In this document: one piece after another, positions 45,367 to 53,242 of the stretch
How the letters are laid out: each line of letters opens with the position of its first letter
Numbering within the stretch: the first letter of the stretch is position 1
Assembly: GCF_001295265.1 (NCBI RefSeq)
Contig: NZ_LJOD01000001.1
Coordinates: 682,001 to 746,000, forward strand
From: Chryseobacterium indologenes
GTDB taxonomy: Bacteria > Bacteroidota > Bacteroidia > Flavobacteriales > Weeksellaceae
Length of the DNA stretch: 64,000 bases
Direction of reading: 5' to 3'
Notes under the pieces: model-generated
The model's input: only the letters and a program-made list of their open reading frames with translations
Database searches by the model: none
What the model was told of the DNA's origin: nothing
Translations under genes and position numbers: made by a program

Positions 45367-46653
45367 TTAGAATAATTCTTTTCTGATGATATTCTGGCTC
45401 CTTTCTGGTCCTACAGAAACAAGGTATACATTAATACCTAAGTATTTTTCAATAAACTCAATGTATTTCTGAGCATTTTCAGGAAGTTCATCGTAGCTTC
45501 TTGCTTTCGTAATATCTTCGTTCCAGCCCGGAAGCTCTTCATAAATTGCTTCGTAATCGTATAGCTTTGTAGTAGAAGAAGTGAAATAATCGATGATTTT
45601 CCCATCTTCTGTTTTGTAGTGTGTAGCGATTTTCAGTGTTTCAATTCCTGTAAGAACGTCAAGCTTAGTGATTACAAGATTATTGATTCCGTTGATCATA
45701 CAGGCGTGCTTTAAAGAAACAAGGTCTAACCATCCTGTTCTCCTTGGTCTTCCGGTTGTAGCTCCGAATTCACCTCCGATCTGTCTGATCTTTTCACCCA
45801 ATTCATTGTCTAATTCAGTAGGGAAAGGCCCGTTTCCTACTCTTGTACAGTAAGCTTTAGCCACACCAATAAGGTTTTGAAGCGATGTAGGAGGAACTCC
45901 TGCACCGGTACAAACTCCTCCGGTAGACGGAGAAGATGAAGTTACGTATGGATACGTTCCGAAATCGATGTCAAGCATTAACGCCTGAGCACCTTCAAAC
46001 AATACGTTCTTTCCTTCGTGGATGGCTTCATTCAGTTCCAGTTCCGTATCAACAATTCTGTCCTGAAGCTGTTTTCCGATTTCCAGAAACTCGTTATAGA
46101 TCTCTTCAACATCCAATACAGGCTTTCCGTAATATTTTTCAAAAAGAGAATTTTTAACTTTTAAGTTTTTCTCAATTTTTTCTCTTAAAATCTCAGGATT
46201 CAAAAGGTCAACCATTCTGATTCCAACTCTCGCGATTTTATCTTCATAGCAAGGTCCGATTCCTTTTTTCGTAGTCCCGATCTGGGTTCCGCCATGTTCT
46301 TCTTCACGGTATGTATCCAAAAGAATGTGGTAAGGCATGATGACATGCGCTCTTCTGCTGATAAAAATGTGGTCAGTTCTCAAGCCTTTGCTCTCAATCT
46401 GGCTAACTTCCTTAATAAAAGATTTAGGGTTTACCACTACTCCGTTCGCAATGATACACTTCCCTTTGCACTGCAGTACCCCTGAAGGAAGAAGGTGAAG
46501 TACGAATTTTTCATCGCCTACATAAACTGTGTGGCCGGCATTGTCACCGCCCTGGAAACGAACAACATAATCCGATTTAGCAGATAAAACATCCGTGATT
46601 TTTCCTTTACCTTCATCTCCGTACTGAAGACCTACAACTACGTAAGTTGACAT
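45367..46653 (-). CDS. purA: Adenylosuccinate synthetase
   Basis: Makes adenylosuccinate from IMP, aspartate and GTP on the way to AMP. The 428-residue enzyme carries the GTP-binding G-L-Q-Y-G-D-E-G-K-G-K (residues 8-18), then G-G-D-N-A-G-H-T-V (35-43), T-K-K-G-I-G-P-C-Y and T-T-G-R-P-R-R-T-G-W. It is alone on its strand, the third purine gene in the window but not linked to purE or purK. Confidence 0.97.
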   Translation of the reverse strand: MSTYVVVGLQYGDEGKGKITDVLSAKSDYVVRFQGGDNAGHTVYVGDEKFVLHLLPSGVLQCKGKCIIANGVVVNPKSFIKEVSQIESKGLRTDHIFISRRAHVIMPYHILLDTYREEEHGGTQIGTTKKGIGPCYEDKIARVGIRMVDLLNPEILREKIEKNLKVKNSLFEKYYGKPVLDVEEIYNEFLEIGKQLQDRIVDTELELNEAIHEGKNVLFEGAQALMLDIDFGTYPYVTSSSPSTGGVCTGAGVPPTSLQNLIGVAKAYCTRVGNGPFPTELDNELGEKIRQIGGEFGATTGRPRRTGWLDLVSLKHACMINGINNLVITKLDVLTGIETLKIATHYKTEDGKIIDYFTSSTTKLYDYEAIYEELPGWNEDITKARSYDELPENAQKYIEFIEKYLGINVYLVSVGPERSQNIIRKELF

Positions 46654-46810
46654 ATTTTACTTTTGTTTTTAGATTCATGCAAAATTACTCTGAAAAAATA
46701 GGGTGAGCAAATTATGAGGGAAATTTATTTTTGATCGAGGTGGAAAATGTGATGGTTACAGACTTCATCAATAAGGATTTAATAATATCTTCTGATCATA
46801 TTCAGATCAT

Positions 46811-46841
46811 TTTGAAAATATACCAAAAATTGGTATATTTG
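46811..46841 (+). promoter_or_regulatory. parDE promoter with embedded operator
   Basis: TTTG at 46811-46814 and TATATTTG at 46834-46841 form a textbook Bacteroidota promoter (TTTG, 19-base spacer, TAnnTTTG). A perfect inverted repeat, AAATATACCAA-AAA-TTGGTATATTT (46816-46840), fills the spacer and overlaps the -7 element. It is 18 bases upstream of parD and is the likely site for autorepression. Confidence 0.75.
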
Positions 46842-46858
46842 ATTAAAATTAAAATATT

Positions 46859-47104
46859 ATGGCAAAAAATACATCCATATTATTGGGAGATTATTTTGAT
46901 AATTTCATTAATGAACAGATAAAATCCGGAAAATATTCATCTGCCAGCGAAGTAATACGAAATGCTCTTAGATTATTTGAATACGAAGAATCTAAAAAAA
47001 CAGAACTGATTAATGAATTAAAAAAAGGGGAAAAGTCGGGTTTTGCTGAAAACTTTAACAAAGATACTTTCCTGAACACGCTTCATGAAAAACACCGTTC
47101 ATGA
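46859..47104 (+). CDS. parD: ParD-family antitoxin
   Basis: An 81-residue antitoxin. The N-terminal half is a ribbon-helix-helix DNA-binding domain (N-T-S-I-L-L-G-D-Y-F-D-N-F-I-N-E-Q-I-K-S-G-K-Y-S-S-A-S-E-V-I-R-N-A-L in pieces, residues 4-37), and the C-terminal half is a charged, flexible toxin-binding tail. It overlaps the ParE-type toxin gene by four bases (ATGA). It should bind the palindrome in the upstream promoter and repress the pair. Confidence 0.88.
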   Translation: MAKNTSILLGDYFDNFINEQIKSGKYSSASEVIRNALRLFEYEESKKTELINELKKGEKSGFAENFNKDTFLNTLHEKHRS

Positions 47105-47400
47105 ATTATAAAATCAGTAAAGAAGCTCTTAAAGATTTAGAAAAAATCTGGCTTTATACTTTTGAAAATTGGTCAATGGAACAGGCGGATTATTATTTCA
47201 ATTTAATAATGAATGAAATTGAATATCTTACTCGTAACCCGATGTCAGGAAAAGATTACGGCAAAGTTAGAAAAGGATATTTCCGTTCAAGAGTAAAATC
47301 ACATTTTATATTTTACAAAATCAATTTGAAAGATGAAGAAATTGAAATCATCAGAATACTTCATCAGCAAATGGATATTTCGGCGAGACTGGATGAATAA
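47101..47400 (+). CDS. parE: ParE-family toxin
   Basis: A 99-residue toxin of the RelE/ParE superfamily. It begins Y-K-I-S-K-E-A-L-K-D-L-E-K-I-W-L-Y-T and has the fold's central strands F-R-S-R-V-K-S-H-F-I-F-Y-K-I and the C-terminal I-I-R-I-L-H-Q-Q-M-D, typical of ParE. Members poison DNA gyrase; whether this one does is an inference. Coupled to parD by an ATGA overlap and located between purA and the hydrolase, about 1.3 kb left of the prophage. Confidence 0.88.
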   Translation: MNYKISKEALKDLEKIWLYTFENWSMEQADYYFNLIMNEIEYLTRNPMSGKDYGKVRKGYFRSRVKSHFIFYKINLKDEEIEIIRILHQQMDISARLDE

Positions 47401-47443
47401 AATTCAAATTCTCATTCCCCATCACAGTTAAAGCTTTTATCAG

Positions 47444-48379
47444 ATGAAATCATTAGAAAAATCAGGATACTTACCTGCCAGAAATCAAAACAGCCCTCAA
47501 CTCTTCCACACTCTTTTCACTCCGGGTGCAGTACCTCCCAAAGCCACTCTTCTCATCATTCATGGTATGCAGGAGCATAGCGGAAGATATGCTGAAATAG
47601 CAACTTATTTTGCAGACCGCGGATTTGCAGTCCTCACTTATGATCATTTGGGACATGGCAGATCAGTAAAGGATAAAAAGGATATTGGATTTTTCCAGCT
47701 CAACAAGCCGGATGAAAGACTTATTGATGATGCTGAAACAATGGCACAATACCTACATCAGCAATATCCGGATATTCCGCATTTCGTTCTGGGACATTCT
47801 ATGGGTTCATTTATAACGAGATGTCTTCTTCAGAGGATAAGCAGCAAATTTACCGGAGCTGTGATCACAGGAACCGGAGGTCCTCTGGCAGGGATCAGTT
47901 TCATAAAAGGATATCTTTCATTAGCCAATACAATTGCTCCACATCATCCGACTTATCTCAACACTCTCTTCAGTAAAGTCAATAACAGTCACTTTAGAAA
48001 AGATAAAGATTTCAGCAATACAAGCTGGCTCAGCCTGAATCCGGTCAACAGGAAAGCATTTACCGAAGATGAACTCTGCGGAATTCCTTTTACCAATAAT
48101 GCATTCTATGCGTTATTCAGCATTTACAAAAAGGCTACGGCAAGAAACTGGGCAGATTCCATTTCTAAATCTTTTCCGCTTTTACTGATTAGTGGTCAGA
48201 ACGATCCCATCGGAGATTTCGGAAAAGGAGTAATGAAAACCATTGACAACCTGAAAAAAGACGGATTTACCCATATCAGTTATCGCCTTTACCCGGAAAT
48301 GCGCCACGAAATCCTGAATGAAGCAATAAAGGAAGAAATCTTTCAGGAGATTTATGAATGGTTTATGAAATATTTATAG
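47444..48379 (+). CDS. Alpha/beta hydrolase, monoacylglycerol lipase-like
   Basis: A 311-residue alpha/beta hydrolase. The motif I-I-H-G-M-Q-E-H-S-G-R-Y (residues 38-49) is typical of the lysophospholipase/monoacylglycerol lipase group. The catalytic triad is Ser119 in G-H-S-M-G, Asp254 in S-G-Q-N-D and His288 in M-R-H-E. No signal peptide is visible, so it probably acts in the cytosol on lysolipids or monoacylglycerols. It is the last chromosomal gene before the prophage. Confidence 0.82.
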   Translation: MKSLEKSGYLPARNQNSPQLFHTLFTPGAVPPKATLLIIHGMQEHSGRYAEIATYFADRGFAVLTYDHLGHGRSVKDKKDIGFFQLNKPDERLIDDAETMAQYLHQQYPDIPHFVLGHSMGSFITRCLLQRISSKFTGAVITGTGGPLAGISFIKGYLSLANTIAPHHPTYLNTLFSKVNNSHFRKDKDFSNTSWLSLNPVNRKAFTEDELCGIPFTNNAFYALFSIYKKATARNWADSISKSFPLLLISGQNDPIGDFGKGVMKTIDNLKKDGFTHISYRLYPEMRHEILNEAIKEEIFQEIYEWFMKYL

Positions 48380-48417
48380 TTTTTAAGCTGAAGATTGAGC
48401 AAATAACGTATTTGTTA

Positions 48418-48490
48418 CAGAAGTCCTGGCTAAAGCCAAAGGATTGGATTTTTATTATTTGGGCGGACTAAAGCTCACCTCTATTGAATA
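48418..48490. repeat. Degenerate palindromic intergenic element
   Basis: TGGCTAAAGCCA is self-complementary except for its centre, and GGGCGGACTAAAGCTCACC is a decayed palindrome around ACTAAAG. Elements with such words are, as I recall, frequent between genes of Flavobacteriia. One copy only in this window. Confidence 0.35.
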
Positions 48491-48689
48491 AATTCTGTGG
48501 GGTAGAAAATGTTTATCTATTTTTCGTTCGCAGATTTCACTTATCTACACTCACCAGATTGAAATGTCCATCATAAAAAAAAACATATAAATATAATAAA
48601 CTAAACATCAGAAACTTAACCCTGAAAACCCAATAACTACTCATTTTTTCCAAATGCCGGATATCATTTAAACTTATCCGAAAATACAG

Positions 48690-48711
48690 AAAGCATCTTA
48701 AGGTGCTTTTT
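48690..48711 (+). terminator. Intrinsic terminator left of the prophage
   Basis: AAAGCATCTT pairs with AAGGTGCTTT (one G-U pair), followed by a T-rich tract. It would stop rightward transcription from the host before the phage. Confidence 0.6.
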
Positions 48712-48810
48712 ATTTTAATTTCATAAAATCTACTATTATAAGGGAAAACAGGAAGATATGCCGGCTTACAACGATGTATAATATAACTTCAAAAAAAGTA
48801 CAAAAACCCG

Positions 48811-48846
48811 TTGCATGGACATTTGGATGGACACCTGCACGGACAT
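48811..48846. repeat. Three tandem 12-bp repeats at the phage left end
   Basis: TTGCATGGACAT, TTGGATGGACAC and CTGCACGGACAT stand in direct succession and share TGnAyGGACA. They lie between the host sequence and the repressor gene. In Mu, multiple transposase-binding sites lie at each end; these repeats are good candidates for that, or for repressor binding. Confidence 0.55.
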
Positions 48847-48967
48847 TTCTGTGTTATCCCAACCGGATTAACCAACCCATAAGACCTAAAAAATAATCTG
48901 TACAATCAATAAACAATGATTCAACACCCTTTAGGGAATTCTAAAACAGATAAAATTAAACTGAAAA

Positions 48968-49762
48968 TCAACCACTTATATTTCTATTCGTTTTTAAATA
49001 CTGTATTTCCGCCTCCAGATCATTCAACCGGTCATAAAACTCCGCCGGATCCGGCAGATTGAAATTCAGGTGAAGCTTTACTTCCCATACTTCTTTTATC
49101 GTGCTTGGATGGATGTTTTGAGTTGGATAATTTCGTCGGTTATCTGATTTGCAGATCAGATTATCATATTTCTTGATCCTGTTCAGGCATCTTTTGATCA
49201 GTCCGTCTTCAATTTCATTTGAAACAATAGCATACAGCTTATTATCGCTGATATCATGAATCCAGTCGTCTACAAACTGGGCAACCACGTGCGTACGGTC
49301 AGGAAGCGTAGGAAACATAGAATGTCCTTCAATTTCAAACATCCTGAACACACCGTTATTAAGGTTCGGAAGCCGGAATGTAGGTAATGATTTAATGAAA
49401 TTCGGATCATTATATCCCTGAAGATATCCGGCCTTCAGCTTGTTGGGTACCAGAGCAATATTATCTCTGTTATGAGAATCCACCGTTATAACCTGTGGAA
49501 CCCTGTGGTAAAAATCAGAAAGTAAAGCAGCCTGCTCTTTTTTATCTTCTTTCAGCATTTCTCCTTCCCCCATAATAAGCCATTCGGAATTTATTGCGAG
49601 CGAGGTGCATATTTTTTCGATTACATTGAATTTAGGCTCCGTTCCGTTGATATAACTTCTTATATTGGACTCATTCACCCCTATCATACCCCCGAAAACA
49701 GAATTATTCCCGTTAGCAAAGTAATCAACAAGTTGTTTTATCCGAAAATTTATTCCATTCAT
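48968..49762 (-). CDS. Phage repressor (HTH and S24-peptidase-like)
   Basis: A 264-residue protein likely to maintain lysogeny. Residues 1-60 resemble a helix-turn-helix (V-F-G-G-M-I-G-V-N-E-S-N-I-R-S-Y-I-N-G), and the C-terminal half has the S24/LexA-like motif E-I-E-G-H-S-M-F-P-T-L with the candidate catalytic Ser, and a Lys in D-G-L-I-K-R. The last 25 residues look like a coiled coil. I chose the ATG at 49762 because the upstream extension (to 49855) overlaps the operator region. It is transcribed leftwards, divergent from the early genes. Confidence 0.82.
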   Translation of the reverse strand: MNGINFRIKQLVDYFANGNNSVFGGMIGVNESNIRSYINGTEPKFNVIEKICTSLAINSEWLIMGEGEMLKEDKKEQAALLSDFYHRVPQVITVDSHNRDNIALVPNKLKAGYLQGYNDPNFIKSLPTFRLPNLNNGVFRMFEIEGHSMFPTLPDRTHVVAQFVDDWIHDISDNKLYAIVSNEIEDGLIKRCLNRIKKYDNLICKSDNRRNYPTQNIHPSTIKEVWEVKLHLNFNLPDPAEFYDRLNDLEAEIQYLKTNRNISG

Positions 49763-49807
49763 AATCAATAATTTGAATCTTGATTCGAGAAATTTTTCGA
49801 GTTTTCG

Positions 49808-49838
49808 TTTGGTTATTCGTAAAACTTTACGATATTTG
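49808..49838 (+). promoter_or_regulatory. Candidate early promoter and operator
   Basis: TTTG (49808-49811), a 19-base spacer and GATATTTG (49831-49838, one mismatch to TAnnTTTG) form a promoter directed at the early genes. A palindrome, TCGTAAA-AC-TTTACGA (49817-49832), fills the spacer. A second imperfect palindrome, around TCGAGAAATTTTTCGA, lies at about 49783-49798 towards the repressor. Confidence 0.6.
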
Positions 49839-49857
49839 TCCCGTACAAAAGACAAAC

Positions 49858-50085
49858 ATGATAATGAACAAAACTACTAAAAAAAGAACATATTACAATA
49901 CAGAGATCTTAAATATTCTGATGAAACGTCATGACTGTTCCATTGACTTCATTCGTAAATCTTTGCGCGGTGACAGAGTGGGAGAAAAATCTGATGTCTT
50001 AAAGAAGGAATATAATATTTTTTTAAGGAAAACCGAAGAAGCCATTAATAACGAAGCCCAATCACTAAAAAATAAAATACCATGA
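49858..50085 (+). CDS. Small phage early protein, unknown (Ner/Cro position)
   Basis: A 75-residue basic protein. The ATG at 49858 is used; another ATG at 49864 is possible. An earlier reading to 49780 would cross the operator and is unlikely. In position it matches Ner of Mu, the first rightward gene next to the repressor that turns off early transcription, but I see no clear HTH, so the role is only inferred from location. It overlaps the next small gene by ATGA. Confidence 0.5.
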   Translation: MIMNKTTKKRTYYNTEILNILMKRHDCSIDFIRKSLRGDRVGEKSDVLKKEYNIFLRKTEEAINNEAQSLKNKIP

Positions 50086-50216
50086 AAAAAATAATCCAGA
50101 CCCTGTTCTGCCACAAAAAGATAGAAGTAATAGATGCCAAAACAGGAAGAAAAGAAATTGCTAGTTACAGAATAATATTAGGAATTTTCTTTAAGATCAG
50201 CTACCAACCTCAGTAA
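50082..50216 (+). CDS. 44-residue phage small protein, unknown
   Basis: The reading frame starts at an ATG that overlaps the upstream stop as ATGA and ends at TAA at 50216. It encodes a basic peptide with a hydrophobic C-terminal half (I-I-L-G-I-F-F-K-I-S-Y). The coupling to the upstream gene and the short gap (22 bases) to the transposase gene support it as a real gene. No function known. Confidence 0.45.
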   Translation: MKKIIQTLFCHKKIEVIDAKTGRKEIASYRIILGIFFKISYQPQ

Positions 50217-50238
50217 AACAAACCAAAATAACGATACC

Positions 50239-52296
50239 ATGCCGATTCACTGGGGCAGTATACTCGCAGTAACAAAAGATGAACTGGTTCCGGCATACTT
50301 CAGCACATTAGACGCTCTTCAGAAAAAAATCCAGCGGTACAGAGATCTGCCTTTCGGAATTAAGCAGGTCAGAAAAGGAGGAAACGGCCGCCAGATGCTC
50401 ATTGACTTTGATTCGCTTCCCAAAGAAATACAGGATAGCCTTGGAGATCCGCGCAAAATGCAGCACCCCATGATCCCTTTCTTTCAGTTTGATCCGTCTG
50501 CGGTCCGTTATTATACCGATTTCAGATTTGAAGACGGCACCCCGCTCAAAGAAAACTTCAAACAGGAATACATCACCAACGCCAGTGTACTTCTGGCTGC
50601 AGAAAGACTGAAAACTGCAAGGCTTGAAGAATGGAAGAAGCTTAAAAAAACATCAGGACGAGGGCTCATGCCTTCTATCTGCACTGATATAATCACTTTT
50701 AATGAATATCTGCCAAAGATCTTCAATACAGAACATACTATTCCCGCATCATACAGGGCATTTGACAGGATATGGAAGCCGTTTTTCAACACCTATGAAG
50801 ACGGAGGCTATAACTACAGCTGCCTGATCTCCGGAAAACTGAAAAACCAGAACCGGAAGCTGATGACCGATGAAATGATTGCATTGCTGAACGACATGTT
50901 TGCCGGACAGGATTACAAGCCCTCAAGAACACAAGTTGCCTCCCAATATCAGGCTTTCCTGAAGGGGGAACTGGAGATCATTTCCAATGAAACCGGTGAA
51001 ATGTACGACCCGGCAGACAGCAGGAAATTCAAAGAAATATCAGACAGCTCCATCATTGCATGGCTAGGAAAGTGGGAAAATAAGATAGGAACCTACGCCA
51101 GACGTTCAGGAGACCGTCAGAAACTGATGCAGGAATTCATTCCATGGCACAAGCTGGCCAAAATCAAAGAGGCAGGAACCTTGATTTCAATTGATGACAG
51201 GCAGCCTCCGTTCATGTACGACAAAAAAAGAAACCGCGTATGGTTCTATATGGGAATAGATCTCGGTTCTGAAGCCTGGACATGCTGGGTACACGGAAAA
51301 ACCAAGGAAGGAATCATCACCGAATTCTACCGCCAGATGATCAGGAATTACACAGAATGGGGATTCAATCTTCCTTTAGGTTTAGAATGTGAAAGTTCCC
51401 TGAACAGCAGTTTTAAAGATACATTCCTGCGAAACGGAGCCATGTTCGACAATGTTAATATTTATGCGAACCGGGCCCGGTCCAAAGCCATTGAAAGAAA
51501 ATTTGAAGAACTGCGGTACCGACATGAAAAAAGCAGACTGGGATGGATGGCCAGGCCTCATGCCCGGAAAGAAGAAAACCAGAAGAGCGCGGATGAAGAA
51601 GTCATTATTCCGTACGATGATATTGTAGACGGCTCTCTGAACGACATTGAAATATGGAATAATTCACCTCATTCTGTATATAAAGACAAAACAAGATGGG
51701 AAGTCTTCTGTGAAATGCAGAACAAAAATACCCGCCCCACCAACTGGCAGGCGCTTCTGCCCTATCTGGGAAAAGAAACAGTATCAAGCTGTAATGCGGG
51801 AATCATCAACTTCAGGAGTACCACGTATGTTTTGGGACTAGATGGTGAAATTGTTTTAGGAGAAGACCTGATCAGGCTGATGAAGTATGTGGAAGGAAAA
51901 GAGTTCAGGATATTCTGGCTCGACGGAAACGACGGAAATACGCTAAAGGCCATGATCTATTATGAAGATATGATGCTCTGCGACATTGTGCCGCATCCGG
52001 AATATTCAAAATCAAAGCACGAAAGAGGTGCACAGGGAGAAATCAACAGAAAGCTGATGTCCGCTTATGAAAATACCGTGAATGCTTTCATGGCCCATCA
52101 GAAAAGAGAAATTGAACAGATCACGGTGATAGACAACCGTAAGAAAGTAATCAACAGCAAGTTTCAGATTCCCGGCAGAAAAAGATACAGGCAGGCAGAA
52201 ACGATTCCAGAGGAAGTTCTTTTTGAAGAAACCCAGGAATACAATTACAAAGAAACAGAAAGTACTGCAAGAAGCTGGAAATCAAACTTCAGATAA
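50239..52296 (+). CDS. MuA-type DDE transposase
   Basis: A 685-residue transposase that would carry out replicative transposition of the phage. N-terminal helical DNA-binding domains (about 1-270) are followed by an RNase-H-fold catalytic core: I-S-I-D-D-R-Q (Asp319 or Asp320), then a strand pair ending G-I-D-L-G-S-E-A-W, G-L-E-C-E-S-S-L-N at 381-389 and K-A-I-E-R-K-F at 416-422 (Glu419). The last 200 residues include the Mu-transposase C-terminal beta-barrel. At the second catalytic position I see Glu (383 or 385), not Asp. The MuB-type ATPase gene follows after 20 bases. Confidence 0.88.
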   Translation: MPIHWGSILAVTKDELVPAYFSTLDALQKKIQRYRDLPFGIKQVRKGGNGRQMLIDFDSLPKEIQDSLGDPRKMQHPMIPFFQFDPSAVRYYTDFRFEDGTPLKENFKQEYITNASVLLAAERLKTARLEEWKKLKKTSGRGLMPSICTDIITFNEYLPKIFNTEHTIPASYRAFDRIWKPFFNTYEDGGYNYSCLISGKLKNQNRKLMTDEMIALLNDMFAGQDYKPSRTQVASQYQAFLKGELEIISNETGEMYDPADSRKFKEISDSSIIAWLGKWENKIGTYARRSGDRQKLMQEFIPWHKLAKIKEAGTLISIDDRQPPFMYDKKRNRVWFYMGIDLGSEAWTCWVHGKTKEGIITEFYRQMIRNYTEWGFNLPLGLECESSLNSSFKDTFLRNGAMFDNVNIYANRARSKAIERKFEELRYRHEKSRLGWMARPHARKEENQKSADEEVIIPYDDIVDGSLNDIEIWNNSPHSVYKDKTRWEVFCEMQNKNTRPTNWQALLPYLGKETVSSCNAGIINFRSTTYVLGLDGEIVLGEDLIRLMKYVEGKEFRIFWLDGNDGNTLKAMIYYEDMMLCDIVPHPEYSKSKHERGAQGEINRKLMSAYENTVNAFMAHQKREIEQITVIDNRKKVINSKFQIPGRKRYRQAETIPEEVLFEETQEYNYKETESTARSWKSNFR

Positions 52297-52315
52297 CAGA
52301 CACAAAATAGAAAAT

Positions 52316-53242
52316 ATGGAGATCAATAAAGAATTAAAATACCAGATCCGGGAAGCGATGATGAAATACCGGAATAACTTCGGCGGAACAGATGCTGCTT
52401 TTGCCAAATCATTAAACATAAGCAACTCAATCTACAGCAGGATCAAAAAAGGAGAAACAGAAAAGATCCTATCCGCCGGAGAATGGCTGCACATCGGAAG
52501 AAAATTCCGGGTAGACCTTAATAAGAACAGCTGGAAGTTTGCCAGAACCGAAGTCTATGAGCAGATGTACGAAAGCTTCATCTTCTGCCAGAAATCAAAA
52601 ACATCCATGATCCTGGTTGACGACTGCGGCATAGGAAAAACAGAATGTGCCAAGGCTATTATTTCCCAGATGAAAAATGCCTTTTATGTGGATGCCTCCC
52701 AGACACACACTAAAGTAAGATTTATCCGGCAGCTGGCTCTTGTTTTAGGATGCGGGACGAAAGGCAAATACCATGAAGTTCTGGAGAATGTAAAATATGC
52801 CCTGAACGTCCTTGAGAACCCATTCATCTGCATTGATGAAGCCGGAGACCTGGAATACAGTGCCTATCTGGAATTAAAAGGAATTATGAATGACACGGTA
52901 GACAACTGTGCCTGGTTCATGATCGGGGCGGATGGCCTGAGAGCAAAGATCACCAAAGGAATCAACAACCACAAGGTAGGATTTGCCGAAATATTCAGTC
53001 GTTTTTCTGATGATTTCGTCACCCTGGTTCCGAAAGGCCCGGAAGACCGAAAGAAATTTTACACCAAGCTGATCGGAGACGTGGCCTATGTAAACCTTGA
53101 TGACAAAACAACCGTGAATGAAGTCATCAGAAGCTGTATGGTCAAAATAGATACACCCTACTCTACCCGCAAAGGCCAGGAGAACGGAAAGATCAAATCA
53201 TTAAGATATCTCAAAACATTAGTAAACGTAAACAGATCATGA
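52316..53242 (+). CDS. MuB-type ATPase with N-terminal HTH
   Basis: A 308-residue AAA+ protein that would bind target DNA and activate the transposase. An N-terminal helix-turn-helix (T-D-A-A-F-A-K-S-L-N-I-S-N-S-I-Y-S-R-I-K, residues about 22-41) precedes the P-loop D-D-C-G-I-G-K-T (Lys108, Thr109) and Walker B C-I-D-E-A-G-D-L (Asp174). This is the layout of Mu B protein. The ATG at 52316 is used; a longer reading into the transposase gene would add 31 residues with no domain. It overlaps the next gene by ATGA. Confidence 0.88.
   Translation: MEINKELKYQIREAMMKYRNNFGGTDAAFAKSLNISNSIYSRIKKGETEKILSAGEWLHIGRKFRVDLNKNSWKFARTEVYEQMYESFIFCQKSKTSMILVDDCGIGKTECAKAIISQMKNAFYVDASQTHTKVRFIRQLALVLGCGTKGKYHEVLENVKYALNVLENPFICIDEAGDLEYSAYLELKGIMNDTVDNCAWFMIGADGLRAKITKGINNHKVGFAEIFSRFSDDFVTLVPKGPEDRKKFYTKLIGDVAYVNLDDKTTVNEVIRSCMVKIDTPYSTRKGQENGKIKSLRYLKTLVNVNRS

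Larger units (their letters stand above)
48380..48967. other. 588-base gap: host repeat, terminator, prophage left end
   Basis: The first part (48418-48490) has TGGCTAAAGCCA and GGGCGGACTAAAGC, words of a palindromic intergenic element common in Flavobacteriia. A terminator stands at 48690-48711. GTACAAAAACCC is at 48798-48809, directly followed by three 12-base repeats (48811-48846). The remaining stretch to the repressor stop at 48968 is AT-rich. No coding frame is supported. The boundary between host and phage must lie in the second half of this gap. Confidence 0.6.

Noticed and set aside
46731..46922. 63-residue ORF upstream of and overlapping parD
   Set aside because: It is in another frame over the promoter and operator and into parD; the ParD frame has a clear ribbon-helix-helix domain and this frame has no recognisable feature.
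48811..48846. Short CRISPR-like array or tiny ORF
   Set aside because: The 12-base units are contiguous with no spacers and no cas genes are near, so this is not CRISPR. An 18-codon frame runs through it, but the repeat nature explains it better.
52316..53242. IS21-type IstB ATPase
   Set aside because: The ATPase has an N-terminal HTH like MuB and stands behind a 685-residue MuA-type transposase in a phage context; IS21 has a smaller IstA and no phage genes around it.
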